64,000 nt of DNA from an uncultured Acidimicrobiales bacterium (GTDB taxonomy: Bacteria > Actinomycetota > Acidimicrobiia > Acidimicrobiales > Bin134). A program made the position numbers and the translations under genes. Numbering within the stretch: position 1 is the stretch's first letter; each line of letters begins with the position of its first letter. Below the pieces are notes generated by a model, which was given only the letters and a program-made list of their open reading frames with translations, was not told the DNA's origin and ran no database searches. The stretch is from NCBI GenBank assembly GCA_951813325.1, contig OX638350.1:1227029-1291028 (forward strand), in the 5' to 3' direction. This document shows, one piece after another, positions 33,428 to 43,004 of this stretch.

Positions 33428-34374
33428 TGAGCTCAGCTCGCTGGGATCGGCTGGCCCAAGACCTGGTTGAGGTATTGGGGCCAGAGGCGGTTTGTCGGGA
33501 GCGTCCCATTGGGCCCGACACCACATATCGCGTCGGTGGGGCCGCTCGGGTCGGGGTGACCCTTGCCCACGATGCCGATGTTGACGCGATGGCCGAGATC
33601 ATGGCCGCCGATCGCCCCGCCGTCCTAGTAGTGGGCAAGGGCTCCAACCTGTTGGTGGCCGACCGCGGATTCGATGGCGTGGCCGTGTGGCTTGGCCCCG
33701 GACACGATTGGGTGGAGATCGAAGGCGTCAGGGTCAGAGCCGGGGGGGCGGCCGGTCTACCAGTGCTGGCCCGGCAGAGCGCGGCGGCCGGGCTGGCCGG
33801 TTTCGAATGGGCGGTGGGTGTGCCGGGATCGCTGGGAGGAGCGGTTCGCATGAATGCCGGCGGGCACGGGTCCGACATGGCCGCCTCGTTGATCTGTGCC
33901 GGAGTCGTCGATCTGCGGGGTGGGGGAGTCGAGCAGTGGAATCTGGAGCGGCTGGAGCTCGGCTACCGGCGCTCCACCTTGGCCGACTACCACGTGGTGG
34001 TGGGAGCAGAGGTGGGCTTGGCCTCAGGAGACGCTTCGGAGTCGCAGGCAGCGATAGCCGATATTGTAGCCTGGAGGCGCAAGAATCAACCCGGAGGGCA
34101 GAACGCTGGTTCGGTGTTCACCAACCCCTCGGGGGACAGCGCGGGACGGATCATCGAAGCAGCTGGCCTGAAGGGTCACCGAGTGGGCACTGCCTCGGTT
34201 TCAGCCAAGCATGCCAACTTCTTTATTGCCGACCGAGGCGGCTCGGCCGACGATCTCCACGCTGTGATGTGCGAGGTGTTCTCACAGGTCGAGGCGAGGT
34301 TTGATCTCGCGTTGCAGCCGGAAACTCGCCTGGTGGGCTTTGGGCCGGGGCCGTGGACGGGCCGGGCAGGCTGA
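33427..34374 (+). CDS. murB: UDP-N-acetylenolpyruvoylglucosamine reductase MurB
   Basis: FAD enzyme that finishes UDP-MurNAc. ATG 33427 overlaps the last base of murC; GTG 33424 is equally possible. About 315 residues: 'TTYRVGGAARVGV' near the start, 'VVGKGSNLLVADRGF' for FAD phosphate, 'GVPGSLGGAVRMNAG', and 'AGSVFTNPSGDSAGRIIEAAG' with the catalytic Ser. Type I MurB layout. Confidence 0.94.
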   Translation: MSSARWDRLAQDLVEVLGPEAVCRERPIGPDTTYRVGGAARVGVTLAHDADVDAMAEIMAADRPAVLVVGKGSNLLVADRGFDGVAVWLGPGHDWVEIEGVRVRAGGAAGLPVLARQSAAAGLAGFEWAVGVPGSLGGAVRMNAGGHGSDMAASLICAGVVDLRGGGVEQWNLERLELGYRRSTLADYHVVVGAEVGLASGDASESQAAIADIVAWRRKNQPGGQNAGSVFTNPSGDSAGRIIEAAGLKGHRVGTASVSAKHANFFIADRGGSADDLHAVMCEVFSQVEARFDLALQPETRLVGFGPGPWTGRAG

Positions 34375-34375
34375 T

Positions 34376-35179
34376 ATGACCGAGGACCAGAAGATGGACG
34401 ATCTATCCCAGGAGCGGCTGCCAAGCCACGAGTCTCCGGTCGATCCCCGGATCGAGGCCCGGCGCCATGACATTCGCTCCCGTCGACGCCTTCGAATGTG
34501 GATCTCCGCGGGGACGATCGTCGTTGTGCTGGCCATTGGTTTCGGGATCACCCAGAGCCCCCTGCTGGACGTCGATGAAATCGAGGTGATCGGCGCTCGA
34601 CACACCGGTGCCGCCCGTGTTCTGGAAGCTGCGGGTATAGACCTCGGTGCTCCGCTTCTGGGACTGGATCTTTCTGGTCCCAGAAGGTCCATTGCCGCGC
34701 TGCCGTGGGTGGACCAAGTCCGATCCAGCCGGAGGTGGGGCGGCAAGGTCACGTTCGATGTCACCGAGCGGCGGGCGGTCGCCCAGATCCCCGACGAGGA
34801 AGGTTGGGCGATTGTCGATCTTCAGGGGAGGGTGCTCGAGGTGAATCCGATCCCCGGGGAATTGCCGGTGGTGTTGTTTGGCCCGGTTCCCGAACCGGGG
34901 GACTGGCTGTTAGGTTCGGCACTGCCGCTGCTGGAAGCCAGCAATGCCCTCGTTCCTCTACAGGGCGAAGGCATCGGTTCTATTTCCAGGGTGAATGGGC
35001 AGGTGATTGTGGATTTGCCGGGCACCAGCAGGGTCCGCTGGGGAGGCCGAGACGACCCTCACGGGAAGGCGGTGGTCTTGGCTACCTTCCTGAGCAGAGT
35101 CGATCTGGAGTGCTATGAAATGATCGATCTGAGCGTCCCGGAATTTCCCGTCTTGACCCGAATCGACAACTGCTCATAA
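34376..35179 (+). CDS. ftsQ: Cell division protein FtsQ
   Basis: Divisome protein with a cytoplasmic tail, one membrane helix ('MWISAGTIVVVLAIGFGI') and a periplasmic POTRA domain ('SPLLDVDEIEVIGARHTG'), then the beta domain ('VDQVRSSRRWGGKVTFDVTERRAVA'). 267 residues from ATG 34376, two bases after murB. The last gene of the tightly packed cluster; a 106-base gap separates it from ftsZ. Confidence 0.92.
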   Translation: MTEDQKMDDLSQERLPSHESPVDPRIEARRHDIRSRRRLRMWISAGTIVVVLAIGFGITQSPLLDVDEIEVIGARHTGAARVLEAAGIDLGAPLLGLDLSGPRRSIAALPWVDQVRSSRRWGGKVTFDVTERRAVAQIPDEEGWAIVDLQGRVLEVNPIPGELPVVLFGPVPEPGDWLLGSALPLLEASNALVPLQGEGIGSISRVNGQVIVDLPGTSRVRWGGRDDPHGKAVVLATFLSRVDLECYEMIDLSVPEFPVLTRIDNCS

Positions 35180-35285
35180 GCTGGATGCACCTCAACTAGA
35201 GGAATAGGTTCTAAAGACTCAACCTTTCATTCAGTTAAACCATAGGTAGAGAATGATGGCTTGAGTTCTTGAGTGAGGATTTCCC
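35180..35285 (+). promoter_or_regulatory. ftsQ-ftsZ intergenic region with likely ftsZ promoter
   Basis: This 106-base gap is clearly more AT-rich than its neighbours and is the only real break between mraY and ftsZ. It includes TTCATTCAGTTAAACCATAG and TAGAGAATGATG stretches that could supply -35 and -10 elements, and GAGGA about six bases before the ftsZ ATG. I cannot fix a single promoter by eye. A separate ftsZ promoter here is usual in actinobacteria. Confidence 0.45.
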
Positions 35286-36374
35286 ATGATTGAACCCCAG
35301 AATTATCTAGCGGTCATCAAAGTAGTCGGCGTGGGCGGCGGCGGTGTCAACGCCGTTGACCGGATGATCGAAGCCGGCCTGCGCGGCGTTGAGTTCGTGG
35401 CTGTCAACACCGATGCCCAAGCCCTTCTTATGAGTTCAGCTGAGGTAAAGCTCGACATCGGTCGAGAGCTGACTCGAGGGTTGGGCGCGGGCAGCGACCC
35501 CGAAGTCGGCGCCCAGGCGGCCACCGATCACCGCAAGGACATCGAGGAGGCACTCAGCGGCGCAGACATGGTGTTCATCACCGCGGGAGAAGGTGGTGGC
35601 ACCGGTACCGGTGCGGCACCGGTGATAGCGGAGATATCCAAGGGCCTTGGCGCGCTCACCATCGCGGTGGTGACCCGGCCGTTCGGCTTTGAAGGTCGTC
35701 GCCGATCAGTTCAGGCTGAGAGCGGCATTCAATCCCTCAGCGACAAAGTCGACACACAGATCGTCATTCCCAACGACCGCCTTCTGAGCATCTCTGACGA
35801 TCACACCTCGGTGGTTGAAGCGTTCCGCAAGGCCGATGAGGTGCTGTTGCACGGCGTGCAGGGGATTACCGATCTGATCACCACTCCAGGTCTGATCAAC
35901 ACCGACTTCGCCGACGTTCGCATGGTGATGCACGACGCCGGTTCCGCGCTCATGGGCGTGGGCATCTCCTCCGGTGAGGGCAAGGCGGTCAGCGCCGCTC
36001 GCAAGGCCATTGCCAGCCCGCTCCTCGAAGCGTCCATCGAAGGAGCACGCGGAATCCTGCTGAGCATCGCCGGCGGTCCCGAACTCGGCATCTTCGAGGT
36101 GAACGAGGCTGCTGAGATCGTCCAGGGCGTGGCCCACCCCGATGCCAACATCATCTTCGGCACGGTGGTGGACGAGTCCATGGGTGACCACATCCGGGTC
36201 ACGGTTATCGCGGCCGGGTTCGACCGGTGGGAAGGTGAGCGGGCGACTCGGTTGTCGGCTACCGACTCATTGGGCTCTTCAGAGATTCCCGATGTGTTCG
36301 GTGGGGGCGACGACGATGGGCTCTTGTCCTCCGACGTCGACGACGAGTTCGACATTCCCTCTTTCCTCCGGTAG
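35286..36374 (+). CDS. ftsZ: Tubulin-like cell division GTPase FtsZ
   Basis: Forms the Z-ring. 362 residues: start '[22 protein letters not shown]'-like region, tubulin signature '[13 protein letters not shown]', T7 synergy loop 'NTDFADVR', acidic linker '[16 protein letters not shown]' and the conserved C-terminal peptide 'FDIPSFLR' that binds SepF. The linker is short, so the protein is slightly smaller than most actinobacterial FtsZ. No ftsA gene is present. Confidence 0.97.
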   Translation: MIEPQNYLAVIKVVGVGGGGVNAVDRMIEAGLRGVEFVAVNTDAQALLMSSAEVKLDIGRELTRGLGAGSDPEVGAQAATDHRKDIEEALSGADMVFITAGEGGGTGTGAAPVIAEISKGLGALTIAVVTRPFGFEGRRRSVQAESGIQSLSDKVDTQIVIPNDRLLSISDDHTSVVEAFRKADEVLLHGVQGITDLITTPGLINTDFADVRMVMHDAGSALMGVGISSGEGKAVSAARKAIASPLLEASIEGARGILLSIAGGPELGIFEVNEAAEIVQGVAHPDANIIFGTVVDESMGDHIRVTVIAAGFDRWEGERATRLSATDSLGSSEIPDVFGGGDDDGLLSSDVDDEFDIPSFLR

Positions 36375-36398
36375 CTCTCTGATGGCCGGCTGCGGTCA

Positions 36399-37058
36399 GT
36401 GATCGACGCCGCGGGGGTAGCAGAGCGCGTCGGCGCGTTGCGGGAACGGCTGTCCCGGATTGGGGGCCGCCAAATCAAGGTGGTGGCCGTGACCAAGGGC
36501 TTCGGCCCTGACGCGGTTGCTGCGGCAGTGGGGGCAGGTCTGACAGATGTTGGAGAGAACTACGCCCAAGAGCTACTCGCCAAAGCAAATGACCTCAACG
36601 TCCCGCCTAGTGCCGCTCACCAGCCTCGCTGGCACTTCATCGGACGGCTCCAGCGCAACAAGATCCGCAAGATCGCCAATCTCGTGCACCTCTGGCAAAG
36701 CGTAGACCGCCCCGAATTGGCTATCGAGATCGCCCGATGGGCGCCGGGTGCCGGCGTGCTGGTGCAGGTGAACATCGCCGGCATCGGAGGCCGAGGAGGA
36801 TGCTCCCCGGAAGATGCTTCTGGCCTTGTCGGTCGATGCCGCGAGGCCGGCCTGGTGGTGGCCGGTCTGATGGCCGTCGGTGAGCCCGGACCGCCGGAAC
36901 ACGCCCGCCCTGGTTTTCGCCTGCTGGCCGCCCAAGCCGCCGATCTCGGCTTGGCAGAGGTGTCCATGGGCATGACCGCCGACCTCGATGTCGCGGTGGA
37001 AGAAGGTGCCACGATGGTCAGGATCGGCACCGCTTTGTTCGGCCCCCGATCTCGCTGA
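36399..37058 (+). CDS. YggS/PLPBP family PLP-binding protein
   Basis: 219 residues, GTG start 24 bases after ftsZ. PLP-lysine in 'VVAVTKGFGPDAV', 'GENYAQELLAKA', 'HFIGRLQRNKIRKI', and the C-terminal 'VSMGMTADLDVAVEEGATMVRIGTA'-type block. The family keeps PLP and amino-acid pools in balance and has no classical enzyme activity. A place between ftsZ and sepF is the common actinobacterial order. Confidence 0.93.
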   Translation: MIDAAGVAERVGALRERLSRIGGRQIKVVAVTKGFGPDAVAAAVGAGLTDVGENYAQELLAKANDLNVPPSAAHQPRWHFIGRLQRNKIRKIANLVHLWQSVDRPELAIEIARWAPGAGVLVQVNIAGIGGRGGCSPEDASGLVGRCREAGLVVAGLMAVGEPGPPEHARPGFRLLAAQAADLGLAEVSMGMTADLDVAVEEGATMVRIGTALFGPRSR

Positions 37059-37164
37059 TCCGGGATTGGCAGCGCCGGGATCATGACCCGTCCCCGATTC
37101 TGGGGGCTGGTTCCTGTACCATCGGAAGGATCAAGCAAGTCGCTGCCGAGAGGGGGATGAGCAC

Positions 37165-37686
37165 ATGTCGTCCGTGTGGCAGAAAACCAAGTTTTGGCTC
37201 GGGTTCGGTTCCGAGGAGGAGTTCGGGCAGGGGGGGTACGTGGAACAGGACCGCGACATGCGCCTCGTCCCACAGGCGCCAGCAGAACAGCATCCGATGG
37301 GCGCCGATGTCGGCTCGGTCCGGCCTGTCCCCCCATCCGAATCGTCGGATGTCGAGGCTACGGCTGAGCAGCCTCGGACCAGCTTCGTGCGACCCATTCC
37401 CTCCACATCCTCCAAGCCGTCGGTGGTAACGCCGACAACGTTTGACGACGCCAAGGATGTGGGGGACTGCCTCCGGGGCGGGCAGGCGGTCATCGTGAAC
37501 TTGCAGCACGGCAGCCGGGAGGTGGCTCGGCGGCTCATCGACTTCTCTAGCGGCCTGTGCTATGGGCTCGACGGCCGCATGGAGCGGGTTGCCGACCACG
37601 TCTACCTGCTGACCCCCACCAACGTGGAGGTGTCGGACGAGGATCGGCGCCGCATGGAGCAAGCCGACTACCAGAACAACGCCTGA
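37165..37686 (+). CDS. sepF: Cell division protein SepF
   Basis: Membrane anchor and alternative to FtsA for the Z-ring. 173 residues: N-terminal amphipathic membrane-binding helix ('WQKTKFWLGF'), acidic/Pro linker, and the globular domain with 'FDDAKDVGDCLRGGQAVIVNL', 'RRLIDFSSGLCYGLDGRMERV' and 'VYLLTPTNVEVS'. ATG preceded by a G-rich ribosome binding site. Its own upstream gap of about 100 bases may hold a promoter. Convergent with ileS. Confidence 0.95.
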   Translation: MSSVWQKTKFWLGFGSEEEFGQGGYVEQDRDMRLVPQAPAEQHPMGADVGSVRPVPPSESSDVEATAEQPRTSFVRPIPSTSSKPSVVTPTTFDDAKDVGDCLRGGQAVIVNLQHGSREVARRLIDFSSGLCYGLDGRMERVADHVYLLTPTNVEVSDEDRRRMEQADYQNNA

Positions 37687-37711
37687 CTGCTTGCCATCTG
37701 CCATCTGCCAG

Positions 37712-40700
37712 CTATCCGGCTTTGGCCAAGTCGATGACCAGAGAACCCGCGTCGATGGCCTGAGCGCCAGACGAGGTTCCAACCTCATGGCTGGCAGTCA
37801 GCTTCGGGTCGGATGCAGCCAGTACTTGCTCGCAGACATAGGCCTGGTGGGCCCGGACGGCGTCGATGATCTCCTGATCGGCAGTCAAGGCCAGGTTGAT
37901 CCGATCGGTGACGTCCAGGTCCTGGTTCTTGCGTTCGGCTTGGACGACTCGGACCACATCTCGGGCGATTCCCTCGCTGGCTAGCTCTGGGTTGACGGCG
38001 GTGTCCAGGGCCACCAGCGCATCGTTGGTGTGCAACGCGGCGGCAGTGGTGTCCTCCGCCGGGTTCAGAGCCAACTCGAATTCGCCGTCTGTCAGGGTGT
38101 GGCCGGACACGGTGACGGAGCCGTCGAGGTTGCGCTCCCACCGCCCTTCGCGGGCGGCGGCGAACACCCTCTGCACGTCCTGGCCAAGACGGGGCCCCAG
38201 TTCTTGTCCATTGGGTCGGAGCACGAACTGGCCGTAAGCCGTCAGGTCGTCGCTCAGGTGGACTTCCTTCACATTCACCTCGTCGGCAATCAAACGGGTG
38301 AACGGCGCCAATGCGTCCACGCCCCTGCCGGCCACCGTTAGCGAGGGCAGGGGCTGGCGCACCCGGATACCCTCGTCTTCCCGCACTCGCAGCCCGGTGG
38401 AGCACACATCGCGCACCCGGTCCATGGCGGCCACCAGCCGGGGGTCGGCCGGCATCTCCGTCAGATCGGGCCAATCGCAGACATGAACGCTCGACTCTCC
38501 AGTCAGCCCCCGGTATATCTCCTCGGAAACCAAGGGCAGAAATGGCGCCAGAAGCCGGGCCAGGGTGGTCAGCACCGTGTACAGGGTGTCGTAGGCGTCC
38601 TGCTTGTCGCCGGCGGAGGATGGGCGGGCTGGGGCCCAGAATCGGTCTCGGCTGCGGCGGATATACCAGTTGTTCAGGGAATCGATGAACCCCTCCAGCT
38701 CGGCGGCGGCGCCAGGCAAGTCATAGGCGTCCATGCGCCGGGTGACCGCCTCGGTCAATTGCCGGGTCTTGGCCAGTATGTACCGGTCCAGCAGATCCTG
38801 CGAGCTGGCCCGGAGCTTGGCCTCGACGCCGTCGGCGTTCGCGTAGAGCGCGAAGAAAAAGTAGGCGTTCCAGATGGGGATGATCACCTGGCGCAGCACG
38901 TCGTCGATGCCCGAGTCGTCCAGGCGGAGGTCGCCTCCTCGGACAATGGGCGACCCCATGAGATACCAGCGCAGGGCATCGGACCCCTTGGTGGCGAATA
39001 TCTCCTCCGGCTCGGTGTAGTTCCTCAGTTTCTTGGACAGCTTCCGGCCTTTGGCGTCGAGCAAAATGCCGTGGCAGATCACATTGTTGAACGCGGGCCG
39101 GTCGAACAGGGCGGTGGCCAGCACGTGGAGGGTGTAGAACCAGCCCCTGGTCTGGTTGATGTACTCCACAATGAAGTCAGCTGGGAAGTGGTGCTCGAAC
39201 CACTCCTTGTTCTCGAACGGGTAGTGGACCTGGGCAAAGGGCATCGACCCGGATTCGAACCAGCAGTCCAGTACCTCGGGCACCCTGCGCATGGTGGAAG
39301 TGCCGGTGGGGTCGTCGGGATTGGGCCGGGACAGCTCGTCGATGAACGGCCGGTGAATGTCTGCCGGCCGAACTCCGAAGTCCCGCTCGACCTCGTCCAG
39401 GCTGCCGTACACGTCTATCCGGGGGTAGGCCGGGTTGTCACTGCGCCACACCGGGATGGGGGAGCCCCAGAATCGGTTCCGGCTGATCGACCAGTCTCGG
39501 GCGCCTTCCAGCCAGGTGCCGAACCGGCCGTCGCGGACGTGTCCCGGCACCCAGTTGATCTGCTGGTTCAGCGCCAGCATCTTGTCGCGGATTTCGGTGA
39601 CCCTTACGTACCAAGAGCTGAGCGCCCGATAGATAATCGGCTCGTCGGTGCGCCAACAGTGCGGATAGTTGTGCTCGTAGGTGGTGTGCCGCAGGATCCT
39701 CCCCTGCCTTTTGAGCTGGGCGATGATGCCGCTGTTGGCCTCGAACACGTTCATCCCCGACCACTCGGCCACCTCTTCGGTGAAGCGGCCCTGGTCGTCC
39801 ACCGGCACGACGACGGGCACGCCGTTGGCCTCCGCCGTCTGCTGGTCGTCCTCGCCGAAGCCGGGAGCGGCGTGGACCACCCCGGTGCCTTCGGCGGTAT
39901 CCACGAAATCGGCCCCCACCACAGAGAAGGCGTTGTTGTCGGCCAGGGCGGCGAAGTAGTCGAACAGGGGGCGGTAGCGGCGGCCGATCAGCTCGGCGCC
40001 GGCGACAGTGCCCACAATGCGGCTCTCTCCCAACTCGGTCCCATAGGCCGCCAGCGTGGCTGCGGCCAGCACGACATGAGCGTCGTCGTGCTCCACGATG
40101 GCGTACTCCACTTCGGGACCGACGATCAGCATCAGGTTGGACGGGAGGGTCCAGGGCGTCGTGGTCCAGGCCAGCATCCGCATGGTTCCCGGGTCGCCCG
40201 GCGCCGGCTCCAGGTCGAAGGCCACGGTGATGGCCGGGTCCTGCCGAGGGCGGGTGGCGTCGTCCAGGCGGATCTCAAAGTTGGACAGCGGAGTCTCGGC
40301 TGCCCATGAGTAGGGCATCACCCGGTAGGCCTCATACACGAGGCCCTGGTCCCACAGTGACTTGAACGCCCACATGACCGACTCCATGTAGGGCAGATCC
40401 ATGGTCTTGTAGTCGTCTTCGAAGCCCACCCAGCGGGCCTGGCGGGTCACTGTGGTTTCCCATTCCTGGGTGTAGCGCTGCACCGACTGGCGGCAGTAGT
40501 CGTTGAAGCGATCGATGCCGTAGCCGGTTATGGCGGCCCGACCTGAGACCGACAGCTCTTTCTCGGCTTCCATCTCTGCGGGCAGGCCATGGCAGTCCCA
40601 CCCGAAGCGGCGCTCCACCCGGCGCCCGCGCATGGTGTGGTAGCGGGGGATCACGTCCTTCACGTAGCCGGTGAGCAGGTGGCCGTGGTGGGGGAGTCCG

Positions 40701-40882
40701 TTGGCGAACGGCGGCCCGTCGTAGAACACGTATTCGTTGTCGCCGTCGGTTCCCGCAGGCCGCTCCTCTACCGATTGGGCGAAGGTTTCATCTGTGGCCC
40801 ACGAATCCAGCACCCGTCGCTCTATCTGGGGGAAGGAGGGTTTGGGGTCGACTTCGGGGTAGGGGGTGGGCGGATCGGACAA
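37712..40882 (-). CDS. ileS: Isoleucyl-tRNA synthetase (type 2, eukaryote-like)
   Basis: Charges tRNA-Ile. About 1056 residues. HIGH motif in 'GLPHHGHLLTGY', KMSKS variant 'GRKLSKKLRNYTEP', and the editing domain between them. The length, 'LRNYTEPEEIFA' and lack of a C-terminal Zn-finger fit the IleS2 class, which is generally less sensitive to mupirocin. TTG at 40882 follows GGAGG by four bases; a TTG at 40897 is a longer alternative. No T-box leader is visible upstream. Confidence 0.96.
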   Translation of the reverse strand: MSDPPTPYPEVDPKPSFPQIERRVLDSWATDETFAQSVEERPAGTDGDNEYVFYDGPPFANGLPHHGHLLTGYVKDVIPRYHTMRGRRVERRFGWDCHGLPAEMEAEKELSVSGRAAITGYGIDRFNDYCRQSVQRYTQEWETTVTRQARWVGFEDDYKTMDLPYMESVMWAFKSLWDQGLVYEAYRVMPYSWAAETPLSNFEIRLDDATRPRQDPAITVAFDLEPAPGDPGTMRMLAWTTTPWTLPSNLMLIVGPEVEYAIVEHDDAHVVLAAATLAAYGTELGESRIVGTVAGAELIGRRYRPLFDYFAALADNNAFSVVGADFVDTAEGTGVVHAAPGFGEDDQQTAEANGVPVVVPVDDQGRFTEEVAEWSGMNVFEANSGIIAQLKRQGRILRHTTYEHNYPHCWRTDEPIIYRALSSWYVRVTEIRDKMLALNQQINWVPGHVRDGRFGTWLEGARDWSISRNRFWGSPIPVWRSDNPAYPRIDVYGSLDEVERDFGVRPADIHRPFIDELSRPNPDDPTGTSTMRRVPEVLDCWFESGSMPFAQVHYPFENKEWFEHHFPADFIVEYINQTRGWFYTLHVLATALFDRPAFNNVICHGILLDAKGRKLSKKLRNYTEPEEIFATKGSDALRWYLMGSPIVRGGDLRLDDSGIDDVLRQVIIPIWNAYFFFALYANADGVEAKLRASSQDLLDRYILAKTRQLTEAVTRRMDAYDLPGAAAELEGFIDSLNNWYIRRSRDRFWAPARPSSAGDKQDAYDTLYTVLTTLARLLAPFLPLVSEEIYRGLTGESSVHVCDWPDLTEMPADPRLVAAMDRVRDVCSTGLRVREDEGIRVRQPLPSLTVAGRGVDALAPFTRLIADEVNVKEVHLSDDLTAYGQFVLRPNGQELGPRLGQDVQRVFAAAREGRWERNLDGSVTVSGHTLTDGEFELALNPAEDTTAAALHTNDALVALDTAVNPELASEGIARDVVRVVQAERKNQDLDVTDRINLALTADQEIIDAVRAHQAYVCEQVLAASDPKLTASHEVGTSSGAQAIDAGSLVIDLAKAG

Positions 40883-41017
40883 CGGGCCTCCAGGCAAACT
40901 GGGAAATCACAAAATAACCCGTCGCGATGTCGGGTCAGACATTGTTAAAGCTCTCCCCGCCGTTCGATGCGCATTGGGAAGTAATTGGCGGCGACGGCGG
41001 CTACACTGCCGCCTGCG

Positions 41018-41461
41018 ATGGCTGCCAAGAAGACTGCGACGAAGAACACCGACGGTGGCAAGCCGGCGGCCAAGACGGCTGCGGCCAAAAAGCCGCTGTT
41101 CGATGAGAAGTACTTGGAAAAGCAGCGGAACCTGCTGCTGACTGAGCGCAGCCGCTATGTCACTTCGGCCACTCGGCTCAAGGCGGAGGCCGATTCCCTG
41201 GTGGAGGAGCGAGAGCCAGGCGATGTCCAATTCGACGAGGAATCGGGCGAGGGCGACACGCTGGCCGTAGAACGGGAGCGAGACCTCGCTCTCAGCGCCC
41301 ACGCCCGAGCTGCGGTCGACCAGATCGACGCTGCCCTGGCCCGGATCGAAGGCGGCACCTACGGCATCTGCCTGGTGTCGGGCAAACCGATTCCCCGCCA
41401 ACGGCTCAACGCCATTCCGTGGGCCGCGGAGCGGGTTGAGCACAAAGCCGGTGGCTTCTAA
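41018..41461 (+). CDS. DksA/TraR-like protein with a degenerate zinc finger
   Basis: 147 residues from ATG 41018. A Lys/Ala-rich N-terminus is followed by a coiled coil ('YLEKQRNLLLTERSRYVTSATRLKAEADSL' region), an acidic tip ('DVQFDEESGEGD') and the finger region 'GTYGICLVSGKPIPRQRLNAIPWAAERVEHK'-like block. The usual four cysteines are reduced to one Cys, with Ser and His at other ligand places. Family members act in the RNA polymerase secondary channel. Divergent from ileS; its end overlaps lspA. Confidence 0.83.
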   Translation: MAAKKTATKNTDGGKPAAKTAAAKKPLFDEKYLEKQRNLLLTERSRYVTSATRLKAEADSLVEEREPGDVQFDEESGEGDTLAVERERDLALSAHARAAVDQIDAALARIEGGTYGICLVSGKPIPRQRLNAIPWAAERVEHKAGGF

Positions 41462-41984
41462 ATCGGCTGGTCCGGCCGAGGCAGCTAGTGGATCTCGCCG
41501 CCACAATCTGGTTCTTCTGGTGGTGGCCGCATCGGTGGTGGCCGTCGACCAGCTGACCAAATGGTGGGCACTGGAGGCGCTGAACGACCGCGACATCGAC
41601 GTGTTCTGGACCCTTCGCCTCCACCTTGTCCACAACACCGGGGCCGCCTTTGGGTTGGGCCAAGACCTCGACACCGTGATCGCAGTGGTCGCCCTGCTGT
41701 TCGTTGCCGTGGTCGCCTGGGCCAGTTGGGGAGGCCAGCGGTTGTCGCTGCCGCCAATGCTCTTGGGCATGGTGCTGGGCGGTGCGGTCGGCAACCTGGT
41801 CGATCGGGCAGCGCGAGGCGGCGACGGCTTCCTCACAGGCGCGGTGGTCGACTTCATCGACCTCCAATGGTGGCCGGTGTTCAATGTGGCCGACTCCGCC
41901 ATTGTGGTGGGCGGAGTCCTTCTGGTGGCGACGGCTTCCCGCAACCGAGCACCCCAGCCGGCCGACGAGCCCGATGAGCGCTGA
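41436..41984 (+). CDS. lspA: Lipoprotein signal peptidase (signal peptidase II)
   Basis: Cleaves prolipoprotein signal peptides in the membrane. About 182 residues from TTG 41436 (overlapping the upstream gene) or 177 from GTG 41451. Four membrane helices. Catalytic Asp residues in 'GNLVDRAARGG' and 'FNVADSAIVVG', plus 'VAVDQLTKWWA' and 'VHNTGAAFG'. Substrate candidates in this window include the CapA-type lipoprotein at 650-1999. Overlaps rluD by 11 bases. Confidence 0.94.
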   Translation: MSTKPVASKSAGPAEAASGSRRHNLVLLVVAASVVAVDQLTKWWALEALNDRDIDVFWTLRLHLVHNTGAAFGLGQDLDTVIAVVALLFVAVVAWASWGGQRLSLPPMLLGMVLGGAVGNLVDRAARGGDGFLTGAVVDFIDLQWWPVFNVADSAIVVGGVLLVATASRNRAPQPADEPDER

Positions 41985-42918
41985 ACTGGCCCTGCCCGAT
42001 GCGCTGATCGGCGAGCGCCTCGATCGGGTGGTGACGCTGGTCTGGGGGTGCAGCCGAGCCGAGGCCGCCCGCCTGGTCGACCAGCAAAAGGTGGCGGTCA
42101 ACGGCAAGCAGGCCTCGGGGCGGTCTCAGCGGATGGCTTCCGGGGATCACATCACGCTGTTGGAAGAGCCGGTTGTCGGCCGGCCGGCACCGTTGCCCGA
42201 CCCGGCGGTGGCATTGGATGTGCTTCATGTCGATGAGGAGGTAATCGTCGTGAACAAGCCGGCCGATCTCGTGGTCCATCCTGGGTCCGGCAATGCCACT
42301 GGAACGATGGTGAATGGCTTGTTGGCCCGATTTCCCGAGATCGCCGGAGTGGGCGAGGCGGAGCGGCCGGGGATCGTCCACCGGCTCGACCGGGGCACTT
42401 CGGGGCTGATGATGGTCGCCCGCACCCAGCCCTGCTACGAAGCGCTCACGACGGCGCTCAGCCGACGCGAGGTGCATCGGGGCTATGTCGCCTTGGTAGC
42501 AGGGATGCCCGCCGATGACCGAGGGGTGATCGACGCCCCGGTCGGGCGCTCCACCCGCCACCCCACCACGATGGCCGTGACCGCCGATGGCCGTCCGGCC
42601 CGCACCAACTACAAGGTGACCGCTCGCATGCCGGTCCGCTCCGATCGGCCCGACGAGTCGGCGGCTTTTGACGCCGCTCGACTGGAGTTGCAGCTGGAAA
42701 CCGGGCGCACCCATCAGATCAGAGTCCATCTGGCTGCAATCGACCATCCGGTTCTCGGCGACCATCTCTATGGCGGCCCCGAAGCCCCCGGAATCAGCCG
42801 CCCCGCGCTGCACGCCCGCACCTTGGCCTTCGCCCACCCCGGAACCGGTGAGCCGACCCGATTCGAGGCCGATCCCCCTGAGGACTTCTCCCGGCTCTAT
42901 CGGCTGCTCAGTTCGTAG
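41974..42918 (+). CDS. RluD-family 23S rRNA pseudouridine synthase
   Basis: 314 residues: an N-terminal S4 RNA-binding domain ('RLDRVVTLVWGCSRAEAARLV'), then the synthase with catalytic Asp in 'IVHRLDRGTSGLMMVA' and 'TGRTHQIRVHLAAIDHPVLGD'. ATG 41974 lies inside lspA's end. Placement directly after lspA is common and supports the RluD-type label. Convergent with rrf2. Confidence 0.93.
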   Translation: MSAELALPDALIGERLDRVVTLVWGCSRAEAARLVDQQKVAVNGKQASGRSQRMASGDHITLLEEPVVGRPAPLPDPAVALDVLHVDEEVIVVNKPADLVVHPGSGNATGTMVNGLLARFPEIAGVGEAERPGIVHRLDRGTSGLMMVARTQPCYEALTTALSRREVHRGYVALVAGMPADDRGVIDAPVGRSTRHPTTMAVTADGRPARTNYKVTARMPVRSDRPDESAAFDAARLELQLETGRTHQIRVHLAAIDHPVLGDHLYGGPEAPGISRPALHARTLAFAHPGTGEPTRFEADPPEDFSRLYRLLSS

Positions 42919-42931
42919 AGGCGGGATGCGC

Positions 42932-43004
42932 CAGTCTGATCCCGGCCAGGGGAGCAGGCCGCCGGCTAGGAGTCAGTCTGATCCCGGCCAGGGGAGCAGG
43001 CCGC
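42932..43004 (+). repeat. 31-bp direct repeat at the 3' end of the Rrf2 gene
   Basis: An identical 31-base unit occurs at 42932-42962 and 42974-43004, 42 bases apart start to start. The second copy encodes the C-terminus and stop of the Rrf2 regulator, the first lies in the gap after it. It looks like a small tandem duplication of the gene end. Confidence 0.85.

Noticed and set aside
37690..37712. Repeated TGCCATC between sepF and ileS as a terminator
   Set aside because: Direct, not inverted, heptamers; no stem can form.
38483..40309. 608-codon plus-strand open frame opposite ileS
   Set aside because: Antisense shadow of a high-GC gene; ileS matches its family over the full length and the shadow has no recognisable domain.
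40898..41017. Possible T-box riboswitch upstream of ileS
   Set aside because: The leader is only about 100 bases, shared with a divergent gene, and has no T-box sequence or long antiterminator stem.
42932..43004. Short direct repeats as a CRISPR-like array
   Set aside because: Only two copies, spacer of 11 bases, and one copy is the end of a coding gene; a small duplication explains it.
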